Shown here piece by piece: positions 1 through 8,162 of a stretch of DNA of 46,122 bases; the first letter of the stretch is position 1; each line of letters starts with the position of its first letter. Made by a program: the position numbers and the translations under genes. The notes under the pieces were generated by a model. That model had not been told where the DNA came from and made no database searches. It saw only the letters and a list, made by a program, of their open reading frames with translations. Origin of the DNA: an uncultured Faecalibacterium sp. (GTDB lineage Bacteria; Bacillota; Clostridia; Oscillospirales; Ruminococcaceae); the NCBI GenBank assembly GCA_934533135.1, contig CAKTBG010000024.1, positions 1-46,122 of the forward strand. The letters are read 5' to 3'.

Positions 1-1547
1 GTGATGGAGGAGACGTAGGTCTTGATGTCCAGCACGATGAAGTCATCGCCGAAGCTGTCGGTGAAGCACTGCTTCAGGACGGTTGCGGTGTCCAGAGCGG
101 TGGTGGAACCAGCCATGATGTAGTAAGCAGCCTTGACGGGGAAGGTGACGCCGATGGCGGACAGCTCGTCCATGGCCTGCTTCTTCAGGTCAGCGATGTC
201 GCCGTTGTTGGCACGCAGGCGGATCATGGTCTCGCCATCGTAGGATTCCTTATCGAAGCCCATCTCGGCAGCGACCAGCGTGGTGTACTCCTGACCCTGC
301 GTGTTATAGCAGACACCCGGCATGGTGTAGTAGTCGTTCTCGCACTTCAGGGGGTTGATCTTGTTGGTGCGTGCATAGTAGCTGACCAGATTGAGGCCCT
401 TGTACCAGCACTGACGGAACGCGGTGTTGGCAATGGCCTTGTTCCAGTTGTCATCCGGGGTGCCGTCCTCGTTGTTCTTCTGGTAGTTGAAGTGCATCTG
501 ATAGCTGTACTTCTTGGGACGCTTCTCGCACAGCTGGCTGTTGTACTCGTTGCTGGGATCGGAGGTGATGGTGGTCAGGGTGCTCTCGCCGCAGTCCATC
601 TCGTCCAGCTCACGGTTCTGATACAGCTGGAAGGTGACGGTGCCGTCGGAGATCATGGTGACGGTGAAGCGGTCGAAGCGAGCCACATCGTCTGCGCCCC
701 AGTAGTTGGGGTTGGGGATGTAGCTCTTGGTGTTCTGCTGGATGAACTCCTCGATGAGGTACGGACCATTGTACCACATGTTGGTGTAGTCGCAGGCACG
801 GAAGCCCTCAACGCCCAGCTCATTGATCAGATCCTCGGAAACGGGATAGAAGCTGGTGTAAGCAGCGACGGTATCGAAGTACGGGCAGGGATCCTTGCAG
901 GTGAAGACCAGAGTGTAATCATCCGGAGCCTCGACGCCGACACCGGCAGCCAGCATATCCTCATAGGTCAGGTCAGCAGCTGCATCGCCCTTTGCCTCGG
1001 TCAGTGCGTAGTAATCGGCTGCGCCTACCACAGTCTCGTTGGGCATGGAGGTGTTGTTTGCCTGGTTCTTGGCTGCGTTCAGCACCCACTCCAGACCAAC
1101 GAGGAAGTCCTTGCTGGTCAGGTGTGCCTTGACCTCGCCGTTGACATCGACCCAATCGACGTCGTCGCGCAGCTTGAAGGTCCAGACAGAAGAGTCGTCG
1201 TTGTGGCTCCACTCTTTTGCCACAGAAGGCACAGCCTTGCCGTAGCAGTCAAAGCTGATCAGGCCTTCCCACAGGTTGGTGGTGACATTCATGTCGGAAG
1301 CCATCTGGCTGTACAGCATATTCCAGCTCTCCAGCTCACGGTTTGCGCTCTCCCAGCTGATGAACTCCTTCAGCGGGGTAGCACCGGTGGTGTTGGGTGC
1401 AGAGGTCGCGCCAGAAGAAGCGGCGGTGCTGCCGGTGGAGCTGGAGCTGCCACCGCAGGCTGCCAGAATGCCTGCTGCACCGACGACGCCGGAAGCCTTC
1501 AGGAAGCTGCGGCGGCTGATCGCATGAGACTCATAGTTGCTGTTCAT
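1..1547 (-). CDS. Peptide ABC transporter substrate-binding lipoprotein (partial)
   Basis: The gene starts at 1547 on the minus strand, after a GGAGG site, and runs off the left edge, so about 515 codons are visible and the C-terminus is missing. The N-terminus carries a twin-arginine motif (SRRSFLK, residues 11-17), a hydrophobic stretch and a lipobox (LAAC, Cys31), followed by a Ser/Thr/Ala-rich linker. This predicts a Tat-exported lipoprotein anchored outside the membrane. The body reads like the SBP_bac_5 (OppA/DppA) family, with segments such as WTFKLRDDVDWVDVNGE and a middle region on YNGPYLIEEF. By family it captures oligopeptides, or sometimes sugars or nickel, for an ABC importer. 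Permease and ATPase genes would lie beyond the left edge. The substrate cannot be told from sequence. Confidence 0.9.
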   Translation of the reverse strand, partial: MNSNYESHAISRRSFLKASGVVGAAGILAACGGSSSSTGSTAASSGATSAPNTTGATPLKEFISWESANRELESWNMLYSQMASDMNVTTNLWEGLISFDCYGKAVPSVAKEWSHNDDSSVWTFKLRDDVDWVDVNGEVKAHLTSKDFLVGLEWVLNAAKNQANNTSMPNETVVGAADYYALTEAKGDAAADLTYEDMLAAGVGVEAPDDYTLVFTCKDPCPYFDTVAAYTSFYPVSEDLINELGVEGFRACDYTNMWYNGPYLIEEFIQQNTKSYIPNPNYWGADDVARFDRFTVTMISDGTVTFQLYQNRELDEMDCGESTLTTITSDPSNEYNSQLCEKRPKKYSYQMHFNYQKNNEDGTPDDNWNKAIANTAFRQCWYKGLNLVSYYARTNKINPLKCENDYYTMPGVCYNTQGQEYTTLVAAEMGFDKESYDGETMIRLRANNGDIADLKKQAMDELSAIGVTFPVKAAYYIMAGSTTALDTATVLKQCFTDSFGDDFIVLDIKTYVSSI

Positions 1548-1731
1548 TGTGTTATCCTCCCAAATATTTTTTGTGCCTCGGCACATGGTGCAGAGCCCTT
1601 TGCCCTGCAAGGTTCCCACTCTTTTGCGGAAGGTTCCCCTCACTGTATTGCCAGAGAATACAAAAGAGCGCAGAAACAGACCCCTCTGTCTGTGCCTGTG
1701 CTCCTCCCGCAAAATCCTTAACACGGCCTAT

Positions 1732-1760
1732 ATTGTACCATTGAAATAGAAAGATGTCAA
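1732..1760 (-). promoter_or_regulatory. Promoter of the substrate-binding lipoprotein gene
   Basis: On the minus strand, TTGACA (1755-1760) and TACAAT (1732-1737) are separated by 17 bp, close to the sigma-A consensus. The transcript would carry a leader of about 175 nt before the start codon at 1547. I could not assign that leader to a known riboswitch. Confidence 0.7.
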
Positions 1761-1981
1761 TGGAAGAAGAATCCCTTTTTCTTCAAAAGTGAAGAACTGC
1801 GGTCAAAAACGATGAAAAACATTTGCTTTACTCTGCTGAAGAATGACGATATTTAAAGGAAAGCGCAAAAAACAGAAACGCAAATTTTGTGCGTGTGCCG
1901 CGCACAGACCGTTTTTGCACACTTCGACTGCCCCCGGAATAGACTGACACGAAACCCATTCTTGACAAAGGAGATCTTGCC
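1761..1981. other. Intergenic region before the cell-wall gene pair
   Basis: No gene or convincing promoter was seen here. The only clear element is an AAAGGAG ribosome site at about 1967-1973 serving the gene at 1982. Confidence 0.5.
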
Positions 1982-4588
1982 ATGGCAACCGGAATCCTCC
2001 GCATTCAGGCGTTCGCCGCCCGCCAGTCCTCCCCGGTGGAAGGGGTAGCCATCACCCTGACGGGCGACGGCTTCACCGCCCACCGCATCACCGACGCCGC
2101 CGGCAACGCCGGCGACTACCCCATCCCCACCCCTGCCTGCGCCCTCTCGCTCGACGAGAACAATACCGCCCAGCCCTACGCCGTCTGTTCCCTGACCGCC
2201 TCCAAGTCCGGCTACCGGACCGTGCGCATTCAGGGCATCCAGATCTTTCCGGGGCAGGTCACGCTGGCGCAGCCTGAGATGATCCCTGCAGCCGAAGGCG
2301 ACCGGGATCCCCCCAACGAGCCGGTGGTCATCCCGCCTCATTCCCTCTTCTCCGGCAAAGGCGGCAGCGGCCCCGCACCGACCGAGCCCTGCCCCCGCAT
2401 CCTCGACCGGGTCATCATCCCCAAAACCATCACCGTCCACCTCGGCCGCCCCGCCGCCTCCGCCCAGAACGTCACCGTCTCGTTCCGGAACTACATCGCC
2501 AACGTCGCGTCCAGCGAGGTCTACCCCACTTGGCCCGAGCAGGCCCTCCGCGCCAACATCCACTGCCAGATCTCGCTGGCTCTGAACCGCATCTACACCG
2601 AGTGGTACCCCAGCAAGGGATACCGGTTCAACATCACCAACTCCACCAGCTACGACCAGTATTACGTCCACGGGCGGACGGTGTTCGAGGTCATGACCCG
2701 GCTGACCGACGACATCTTCAACACCTACATCCGAAAGACCGGCACCGTCAACCCCTACTACGCCGAGTACTGCGACGGCAAATCGGTCACCTGCCCGGGA
2801 CTGAAGCAGTGGGGCACCGTCACGCTGGCCAAACAGGGCAAAAACGCATTGCAGATCCTGAAGCACTACTACGGCAGCAACATCGAGATCGTCCGCACCC
2901 ACAACATCCAGTCCATCCCCCAGAGCTATCCCGGCTCTCCGCTCCGGCAGGGCTCCACCGGCAGTGCCGTGTTCACGCTCCAGCGGCAGCTCAACCGGAT
3001 TGCCAAGGATTACCCCTTCCTTGGCCAGCTGAAGGCCGACGGCGTGTTCGGCCCCAAAATGACCGCCACGGTCAAGGCCTTCCAAAAACAGTTCAACCTG
3101 ACCGCCGATGGCGTCGTCGGGCGGAGCGCATGGTACAAGATCAGCTACATCTATGTCTCGGTCAAGGATCTTGCCGAGCTGACCAGCGAGGGCGAGACCG
3201 CCAGCGGCACCCTTTCGGACGGCACATGGAACGGCACGACCCTGCGGCAGGGTTCCACCGGAGCGGCGGTCGAGCAGCTGCAATTCTGGCTGAACACCCT
3301 CGCCCAGTACGAATCCGCCCTCCCATCGGTGGCCGTGGATGGGATCTTTGGGTCCGGCACCGCCGCGGCAGTCCGGGCGTTCCAGCGCAGATACGGCCTG
3401 ACCGTGGATGGCGTGGTGGGGCGCACCACGTGGAAGCAGCTGTACGACGAGTTCCGGAGCATCCAGTCGGACAACGGCACGCCCAACGCCTACCCGGGCA
3501 CCCCGCTGCGGAAAGGTGCCAGCGGGCAGAACGTCCGGCTGGTACAGTTCTGGCTCAAGATCGCCCGCACGGTCTATGCGTCGTTGCGCAGCCTGACCGT
3601 AGACGGCAGGTTCGGCGCGTCCACCGAGGCCGCCGTCCAGAAATTCCAGAGCTACTTCGGTCTGACCAGCGACGGCGTCGTGGGACGCACCACGTGGAAC
3701 AAGCTGTACGAGGTCTACAACGACATCGCCAACAAACTGCTGTCCGCCAGCCTGCGCCCCGGCGAATACCCGGGCGTGCTGCGGAACGGCTCCAGCGGCA
3801 CCGCCGTCCGGGAACTGCAGTTCTATCTGTATCTTCTGAGTGCCTACGAGAGCAGCATCCCCTCGGTCTCCATCGACGGGCGGTTCGGTGCGTCCACGGA
3901 GGCGGCTGTCCGCGCCTATCAGCGGTTTGCCGGGCTGACCGTGGATGGGGTGGTGGGGCGCACCACTTGGGATTCTCTCTACGGCAAAGCGTCCGTTCTC
4001 CGCACCTCCGGGCCAGTGGTCACACTGAAACGCCTGCCCTATCCCGGCACGCCCCTGACCATCGGCAGCCAGAGCAGTGCGGTGCTCTATTATAATGTGC
4101 TGCTCCAGCGGATCGCCTATTACTTCGAGCCGGTCGAAAGCCCGCCCCTCTCCGACCGGTACACCGCGGAGACCGCCGCCGCGACCCAAAGTGCGCAGGA
4201 ACTTTTCGGCCTGCCTGCCACCGGCGTGGCCGATGCCGAGACATGGGCGGCTGTGGAAGCCCTCAGCCTGCATCTGGCCGCTTACACCCCCAGCCCCGAC
4301 CGAGACGGCAGGTCGGCCGACGCCTATCCGGGCCATGCCCTGCGCGCAGGCAGCGTCGGGCCGGATGTGACCCGCATCGAGCAGTGGCTCAACGGCCGGT
4401 CCTGCCGCTCCTGCGGCGCGGATTATGTGCCGGAAAATGCCATCTTTGGCGAAGCGGAGACGGTGGGCGTCCGGGCGGCGCAGCAGCGCGCCGGGCTGGA
4501 CGTGACCGGCACAGTCAACCGGGAAACATGGGCGGCACTGCAGGCGCAAAGCTGCGGCTGCGATGCTGCAGCCCCAAAGGAGGAGTGA
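1982..4588 (+). CDS. SpoIID-like protein with six peptidoglycan-binding repeats
   Basis: The product has 868 residues. Residues 1-100 resemble a carboxypeptidase-regulatory-like beta-sandwich. Residues 145-310 resemble the SpoIID/LytB fold: the order YIANVASSEVYPTWP, then ALRA, then YGSNIEIV follows that family, and Glu179 sits where SpoIID has its essential Glu. At least six PG_binding_1 repeats follow (about 316-390, 418-488, 504-575, 597-665, 685-757, 784-853), most with a DGxFG...F/YQ..xGLTxDGVVGRxTW pattern. SpoIID enzymes are lytic transglycosylases acting on denuded glycan strands; that activity here is inference. No signal peptide or membrane segment is visible, which is odd for a wall protein. 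The start follows AAAGGAG. The M15-type peptidase gene begins 3 nt after its stop, so the two are probably co-translated. Confidence 0.85.
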   Translation: MATGILRIQAFAARQSSPVEGVAITLTGDGFTAHRITDAAGNAGDYPIPTPACALSLDENNTAQPYAVCSLTASKSGYRTVRIQGIQIFPGQVTLAQPEMIPAAEGDRDPPNEPVVIPPHSLFSGKGGSGPAPTEPCPRILDRVIIPKTITVHLGRPAASAQNVTVSFRNYIANVASSEVYPTWPEQALRANIHCQISLALNRIYTEWYPSKGYRFNITNSTSYDQYYVHGRTVFEVMTRLTDDIFNTYIRKTGTVNPYYAEYCDGKSVTCPGLKQWGTVTLAKQGKNALQILKHYYGSNIEIVRTHNIQSIPQSYPGSPLRQGSTGSAVFTLQRQLNRIAKDYPFLGQLKADGVFGPKMTATVKAFQKQFNLTADGVVGRSAWYKISYIYVSVKDLAELTSEGETASGTLSDGTWNGTTLRQGSTGAAVEQLQFWLNTLAQYESALPSVAVDGIFGSGTAAAVRAFQRRYGLTVDGVVGRTTWKQLYDEFRSIQSDNGTPNAYPGTPLRKGASGQNVRLVQFWLKIARTVYASLRSLTVDGRFGASTEAAVQKFQSYFGLTSDGVVGRTTWNKLYEVYNDIANKLLSASLRPGEYPGVLRNGSSGTAVRELQFYLYLLSAYESSIPSVSIDGRFGASTEAAVRAYQRFAGLTVDGVVGRTTWDSLYGKASVLRTSGPVVTLKRLPYPGTPLTIGSQSSAVLYYNVLLQRIAYYFEPVESPPLSDRYTAETAAATQSAQELFGLPATGVADAETWAAVEALSLHLAAYTPSPDRDGRSADAYPGHALRAGSVGPDVTRIEQWLNGRSCRSCGADYVPENAIFGEAETVGVRAAQQRAGLDVTGTVNRETWAALQAQSCGCDAAAPKEE

Positions 4589-4591
4589 GCG

Positions 4592-5284
4592 ATGGCACGG
4601 CTGCTTGTCTATGACGCCTACGAGAACAAGGTGTTCACCTATTCCCATCTCAACGAAAACGACCCCATGCCCTACAGCACCGGCACCACCCTGACCATGC
4701 GGGAGTTCCGGGGCAGATCCGGCAGCCCCGTGCTCTGGACCACCATCGCCGCGATGGAAGCTTGGAACCTGACCCGCCGCAAGTACGGCAGGGGCATCCC
4801 GGTGGGGTACGCCTTCCGCCGGATCTGGGAGGGCGGCCACGGCACCCGCAGCCAACACTATGCGGGGGTGGCCTTTGACGTCGGCCAGAGCCTTTCCAGC
4901 ACCCAGCGGAAGGCCATTTACAACGCCGCCCGCGCCACCGGCGCATGGGGCTATGTGGAACCCCTGAGCCAGACCCCGACATGGGTACACTTTGACCGCC
5001 GGTACGGAACGCCCGCCTGCAGCGGCACCACCGCCGGATACCCAGCCCTCCGGCGCGGGAGCCGTGGGTGCTATGTCATGATCCTGCAGGACGCGCTGTC
5101 CACCCTCGGCTACCAGACCGGCACCCGGATCGACGGGCTGTTCGGCGTCCGCACCGAGGAAGCCCTGCGGGGCTACCAGCGGCGCACCAGCCTGCGGGTG
5201 GATGGCGTCTGCGGCTGCAACACCTGGAAAAAGATCACCACCGCCGTCATCGGGGTGGGGCGGACGAAAACGACGATTGACTGA
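4592..5284 (+). CDS. M15-type peptidase with a peptidoglycan-binding domain
   Basis: The 230-residue product has a zinc-peptidase-like region (about 25-140) with SQHYAGVAFDVG (His89 and Asp96) and WVHFD (His133). These match the HxxxxxxD and WxHF/HxH zinc motifs of the M15A D-Ala-D-Ala carboxypeptidase family. A single PG_binding_1 repeat follows at about 150-215. As in the gene upstream, no signal peptide is visible. The start overlaps the end of an AAAGGAGGAG ribosome site that lies within the last codons of the preceding gene. By family it would trim peptide stems in peptidoglycan; the exact bond cut is unknown. Confidence 0.8.
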   Translation: MARLLVYDAYENKVFTYSHLNENDPMPYSTGTTLTMREFRGRSGSPVLWTTIAAMEAWNLTRRKYGRGIPVGYAFRRIWEGGHGTRSQHYAGVAFDVGQSLSSTQRKAIYNAARATGAWGYVEPLSQTPTWVHFDRRYGTPACSGTTAGYPALRRGSRGCYVMILQDALSTLGYQTGTRIDGLFGVRTEEALRGYQRRTSLRVDGVCGCNTWKKITTAVIGVGRTKTTID

Positions 5285-5310
5285 AACAAACCTCTCCAGA
5301 GGCAAGACTT

Positions 5311-5356
5311 GGCTCTCCCTTCGGGAGAGCTGTCGAGCATCAGCGAGACTGAGAGG
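5311..5356 (+). repeat. Short hairpin repeat, copy 1
   Basis: The sequence starts with a hairpin (GGCTCTCCC-TTC-GGGAGAGC) and continues TGTCGAGCATCAGCGAGAC, then TGAGAGG. Nearly identical copies lie at 5373-5418 and 6872-6916, and inverted or composite versions at 27418-27530 and 31383-31565. It is a REP- or MITE-like intergenic family. Confidence 0.85.
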
Positions 5357-5372
5357 GCTTCCCTGCGTTCTT

Positions 5373-5418
5373 GGCTCCCCCTTTGGGGGAGCTGTCGAGC
5401 ATCAGCGAGACTGAGAGG
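5373..5418 (+). repeat. Short hairpin repeat, copy 2
   Basis: This is a tandem second copy, 16 bp after copy 1, with a GGCTCCCCC-TTT-GGGGGAGC hairpin and the same 3' tail. It ends directly at the -35 box of the next promoter. Confidence 0.85.
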
Positions 5419-5464
5419 TTGATTTCCCTATAAACTATGCTATACTTTTGCTATAACATAGTTT
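5419..5464 (+). promoter_or_regulatory. Promoter and palindromic operator of the sirtuin-YhcH operon
   Basis: TTGATT (5419-5424) and TATACT (5441-5446) are 16 bp apart. An inverted repeat, AAACTATG (5432-5439) with CATAGTTT (5457-5464), encloses the -10 box and likely start site, which suggests a repressor site. Confidence 0.6.
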
Positions 5465-5481
5465 GAAAGGGGTGCATCTTT

Positions 5482-6210
5482 ATGGTACCGGCACTGGAAA
5501 AGATCATCGCAGAGAGCGACAACATCGTGTTTTTTGGTGGGGCAGGGGTCTCCACCGAGAGCGGCATCCCGGATTTCCGGAGCGTGGACGGCTTATACCA
5601 CCAGAAATACGCCTATCCCCCGGAGACGATCCTGAGCCACAGCTTCTGGGAAACGCATCCCGAGGAATTTTACAAATTCTACCGGGATAAGCTGATCGTC
5701 AGGGGGGCAAAGCCCAACGCCGCCCACCTGCGGCTGGCCAAGCTGGAACGGGAAGGCAAGCTGAAGGCCATCGTCACCCAGAACATCGACGGCCTGCATC
5801 AGGCGGCTGGCTCCAAAACGGTCTACGAGCTGCACGGCAGCACCCTGCGCAACTACTGTGAAGACTGCGGCGCGTTCTACGATGTGGACTTCATCGCCAA
5901 CTCCACCGGCGTGCCCCGCTGCCCCAAGTGCGGCGGCATCGTCAAGCCGGATGTCGTACTCTACGAAGAAGGTCTGGACGAGGGCGTGCTGTCCGGTGCC
6001 GTCTCTGCCATCCGCCGGGCCGATACCCTCATCATCGGCGGCACCAGCCTTGTGGTCTACCCGGCTGCCGGGCTGATCCGCTACTTCCGGGGGCGGCATC
6101 TCGTGGTCATCAATATGCAGCCCACCAACGCCGACGAACAGGCTGACCTCTGCATCGCCAAACCCATCGGGCAGGTGCTCAGCGAGGACGTTGTACTCAC
6201 AGACGACTGA
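5482..6210 (+). CDS. cobB: NAD-dependent protein deacylase, Sir2 family
   Basis: The 242-residue product has the full sirtuin set: GAGVSTESGIPDFRS (20-34), TQNIDGLHQAAG (99-110), catalytic His118 in ELHGS, and a zinc-binding Cys4 (Cys126, 129, 147, 150). Later NAD-binding motifs (GGTSLVVYPAAG, INMQPT) are also present. It removes acetyl or other acyl groups from lysines using NAD+, in the cytoplasm. The length is normal for a bacterial class III/U sirtuin. The start at 5482 follows a GAAAGGGG site. The YhcH gene starts 18 nt after the stop, so the two form an operon. Confidence 0.95.
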   Translation: MVPALEKIIAESDNIVFFGGAGVSTESGIPDFRSVDGLYHQKYAYPPETILSHSFWETHPEEFYKFYRDKLIVRGAKPNAAHLRLAKLEREGKLKAIVTQNIDGLHQAAGSKTVYELHGSTLRNYCEDCGAFYDVDFIANSTGVPRCPKCGGIVKPDVVLYEEGLDEGVLSGAVSAIRRADTLIIGGTSLVVYPAAGLIRYFRGRHLVVINMQPTNADEQADLCIAKPIGQVLSEDVVLTDD

Positions 6211-6228
6211 AATTTTGGAGGAATCCCC

Positions 6229-6723
6229 ATGATCTACGATACCCTGAACAATCTGCCCAACTACCTCGGCCTGACCGACAACCTTGACACCGTCATCGAG
6301 TATGTCATGGCGCGGGACATCAACACCCTGCCCACCGGCAAGACCCGGATCGACGGCGACAACGCCGTGGTCACTGTCAGCACCGTCACCCCGCAGGCCA
6401 GCGAGAAAGCCGCTTTTGTCCGGCACGACACCCACCTGACCCTCGAGACCGATCTGGAAGGCAGCGAGCTGTTCGAGGTGTCGCTGGGCGAATTCTCCCC
6501 CACCAAGCCTACCGACGAAGCCACCGATACCACGGTCGGCAATGCCGGCACCAGCATCGCCGGGATGCTCTGCGAGGGGCGTTTTGCCCTCTACCTTGCC
6601 GGGGAGCCGTACAAATCCGGCCTGAAGGCGCAGGGCTGCGGCAAACTGAAAAAGGCCGTGTTCTCCATCGCCCTTGACCCCGATGAGCCAGATGAGGAAG
6701 AGGACGGCAAGATCGAAGAATAA
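6229..6723 (+). CDS. YhcH/YjgK/YiaL (DUF386) family protein
   Basis: The 164-residue product matches the layout of this cupin-fold family: an N-terminal MIYDTLNNLPNYLGL, a TLPTGKTRIDGDNAVV strand pair corresponding to the conserved L..G...I.G, a His-containing segment (His66, His69), and a C-terminal FALYLAGEPY...LKKAVF corresponding to FP.d.H.p....KkvV. Family members include sialic-acid and sugar anomerase-like proteins, but many have no known substrate. The metal-ligand histidines are only partly conserved, so activity is uncertain. The tail is very acidic (DEPDEEEDGKIEE). It sits 18 nt after the sirtuin gene and has an intrinsic terminator behind it. Confidence 0.7.
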   Translation: MIYDTLNNLPNYLGLTDNLDTVIEYVMARDINTLPTGKTRIDGDNAVVTVSTVTPQASEKAAFVRHDTHLTLETDLEGSELFEVSLGEFSPTKPTDEATDTTVGNAGTSIAGMLCEGRFALYLAGEPYKSGLKAQGCGKLKKAVFSIALDPDEPDEEEDGKIEE

Positions 6724-6747
6724 TCCATCCTTTCCACCGCATTTTCC

Positions 6748-6780
6748 ACTCCACGCAGCGTAGGTTGTGTGGAGTTTTTT
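6748..6780 (+). terminator. Terminator after the YhcH-family gene
   Basis: ACTCCAC (6748-6754) pairs with GTGGAGT (6769-6775), followed by a T tract. Confidence 0.75.
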
Positions 6781-6871
6781 GTTATAGTATACTTTGCCTA
6801 GGCAGCAAGGCCATCATGTTTCCGTAAACAACGATTTTCTTGTCCTGCTCAGACTTTCCCGGCTTGCCAAG

Positions 6872-6916
6872 GGCTCCCACTTTGGGGGAGCTGTCGAGCA
6901 ACGCGAGACTGAGAGG
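6872..6916 (+). repeat. Short hairpin repeat, copy 3
   Basis: This copy has the same hairpin and GAGACTGAGAGG tail as copies 1 and 2. It ends 26 nt before the start codon of the HTH fusion gene, so it lies in that gene's 5' leader or promoter region. Confidence 0.8.
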
Positions 6917-6942
6917 GCAATTCCGAAAGCGAGGCGCATCCT

Positions 6943-8085
6943 ATGAATACTTACGTCACCGGCAGCACCATCCGGCAGCTGCGCGAATCGAAAAACATGA
7001 CCCAGTCTCAGCTGGCGCACATTCTGTCCGTCAGTGCCAAAACCATCTCCAAGTGGGAGACGGCAAAAGGTCTGCCCGACATCTCTCTCCTCGAGCCGCT
7101 GGCCGCCGCGCTGGGGGTATCGGTCTTGGAGCTGATGCAGGGCGAACCGGTCATCAACCGGAACCGTGCCGCCAACCTCCTGCGCTCTAAGCTCTACGTC
7201 TGCCCGGTCTGTGGCAACGTCCTTCATGCCACCGGGCAGGCCGTGGTCAGCTGCTGCGGCGTGGCTCTGCCCGCGCAGGATATCGCCGACGCGGAAAACG
7301 CCGACGAGCACCACCAGCTCACCGTCGAACGGGTCGAAGACGAGCTCTTTGTCACCATCCACCACCCCATGACGAAGGAACATTCTATCTCCTTCATCGC
7401 CTATCTCACGGGCGATAAGTTCCAGCTCGTCAAGCTCTATCCCGAGGGCAATGCAGCCTGTCGTTTCCCACTTCGCGGCAAGGGTGTGCTCTACTTTTAC
7501 TGCAACCGCCACGGCTTGATGAAGCAGTCGGATTTCTTCGTCACCCGGAAAACGCCGCCCCAGAAGCTCCATCTCCGCCAACCGGAAGCATCCGACCGGG
7601 AGCAGGTCATGGCCTACCGGGAGGAGTTTCTCGCCATTGACTCCCGGATGGACGGCACCTGCGCTCTCGATCAATACGACGATTTTGATGCATGGCTTGC
7701 AAATGTCCGCGCGTATTCCGCTCCGGAGACGACGCCCGCCGGGAAAGTTCCCGCGACCCAGTATCTCGCCTTGGACGAGAACGAGCATCTGGTCGGCATG
7801 GTAAACCTGCGCCACTGCCTGAACGATTACCTGCTGGAATTCGGCGGGCACATTGGGTACAGCGTCCGTCCTGCCGACCGCAAGAACGGCTACGCCATCC
7901 AGATGCTGAAGCTTGCTCTGGACGAAGCAAAAGCCCTCGGCCTCGACCGGGTGCGCATCGCCTGCGACCGGTACAACATTGCTTCCGCCAAGACCATTCA
8001 GGCCAACGGCGGCGTCCTCGACGGCGAACGCTACGATCCGCAGGACGGCACCCTCACCCAGCGGTATTGGATTGAAAACAAATGA
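6943..8085 (+). CDS. HTH-desulfoferrodoxin-GNAT fusion protein
   Basis: The 380-residue product has three parts. Residues 5-66 are an XRE/Cro helix-turn-helix (MTQSQLAHILSVSAKTISKWE). Residues 83-195 read as a complete desulfoferrodoxin: a center I Cys4 (CPVCGN at 87-92, CC at 104-105), then a superoxide-reductase iron site with HHPMTKEH (His141, His147) and YCNRHGL (Cys187, His190); His123 or His124 could be the first ligand. The catalytic lysine of superoxide reductases appears to be Glu122 here. Residues 207-378 are a GNAT acetyltransferase, with HIGYSVRPADRKNGYAIQML as the acetyl-CoA loop. The likely role is a redox- or iron-responsive regulator with an attached acyltransferase, but this is inference. 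The start at 6943 has no strong ribosome site; the GCGAGGCGC upstream is weak. Confidence 0.85.
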   Translation: MNTYVTGSTIRQLRESKNMTQSQLAHILSVSAKTISKWETAKGLPDISLLEPLAAALGVSVLELMQGEPVINRNRAANLLRSKLYVCPVCGNVLHATGQAVVSCCGVALPAQDIADAENADEHHQLTVERVEDELFVTIHHPMTKEHSISFIAYLTGDKFQLVKLYPEGNAACRFPLRGKGVLYFYCNRHGLMKQSDFFVTRKTPPQKLHLRQPEASDREQVMAYREEFLAIDSRMDGTCALDQYDDFDAWLANVRAYSAPETTPAGKVPATQYLALDENEHLVGMVNLRHCLNDYLLEFGGHIGYSVRPADRKNGYAIQMLKLALDEAKALGLDRVRIACDRYNIASAKTIQANGGVLDGERYDPQDGTLTQRYWIENK

Positions 8086-8088
8086 CAA

Positions 8089-8140
8089 GACCCCGCTCTG
8101 CACCGGATCAAACCGGAACGCTGAGCGGGGTCGTTTTATG
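8089..8140 (+). terminator. Terminator after the HTH fusion gene
   Basis: A 10-bp stem, GACCCCGCTC (8089-8098) with GAGCGGGGTC (8123-8132), is followed by GTTTTAT. It may also serve mgtE from the other strand. Confidence 0.8.
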
Positions 8141-8162
8141 CGTATTGTTATCTTTTTTGTTT

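Noticed and set aside
1853..5305. Open frame of over 1100 codons opposite the cell-wall gene pair
   Set aside because: It is antisense to two well-supported genes, has no recognisable domain and is Gly/Ala/Val/His-rich, as expected from GC-rich antisense frames.
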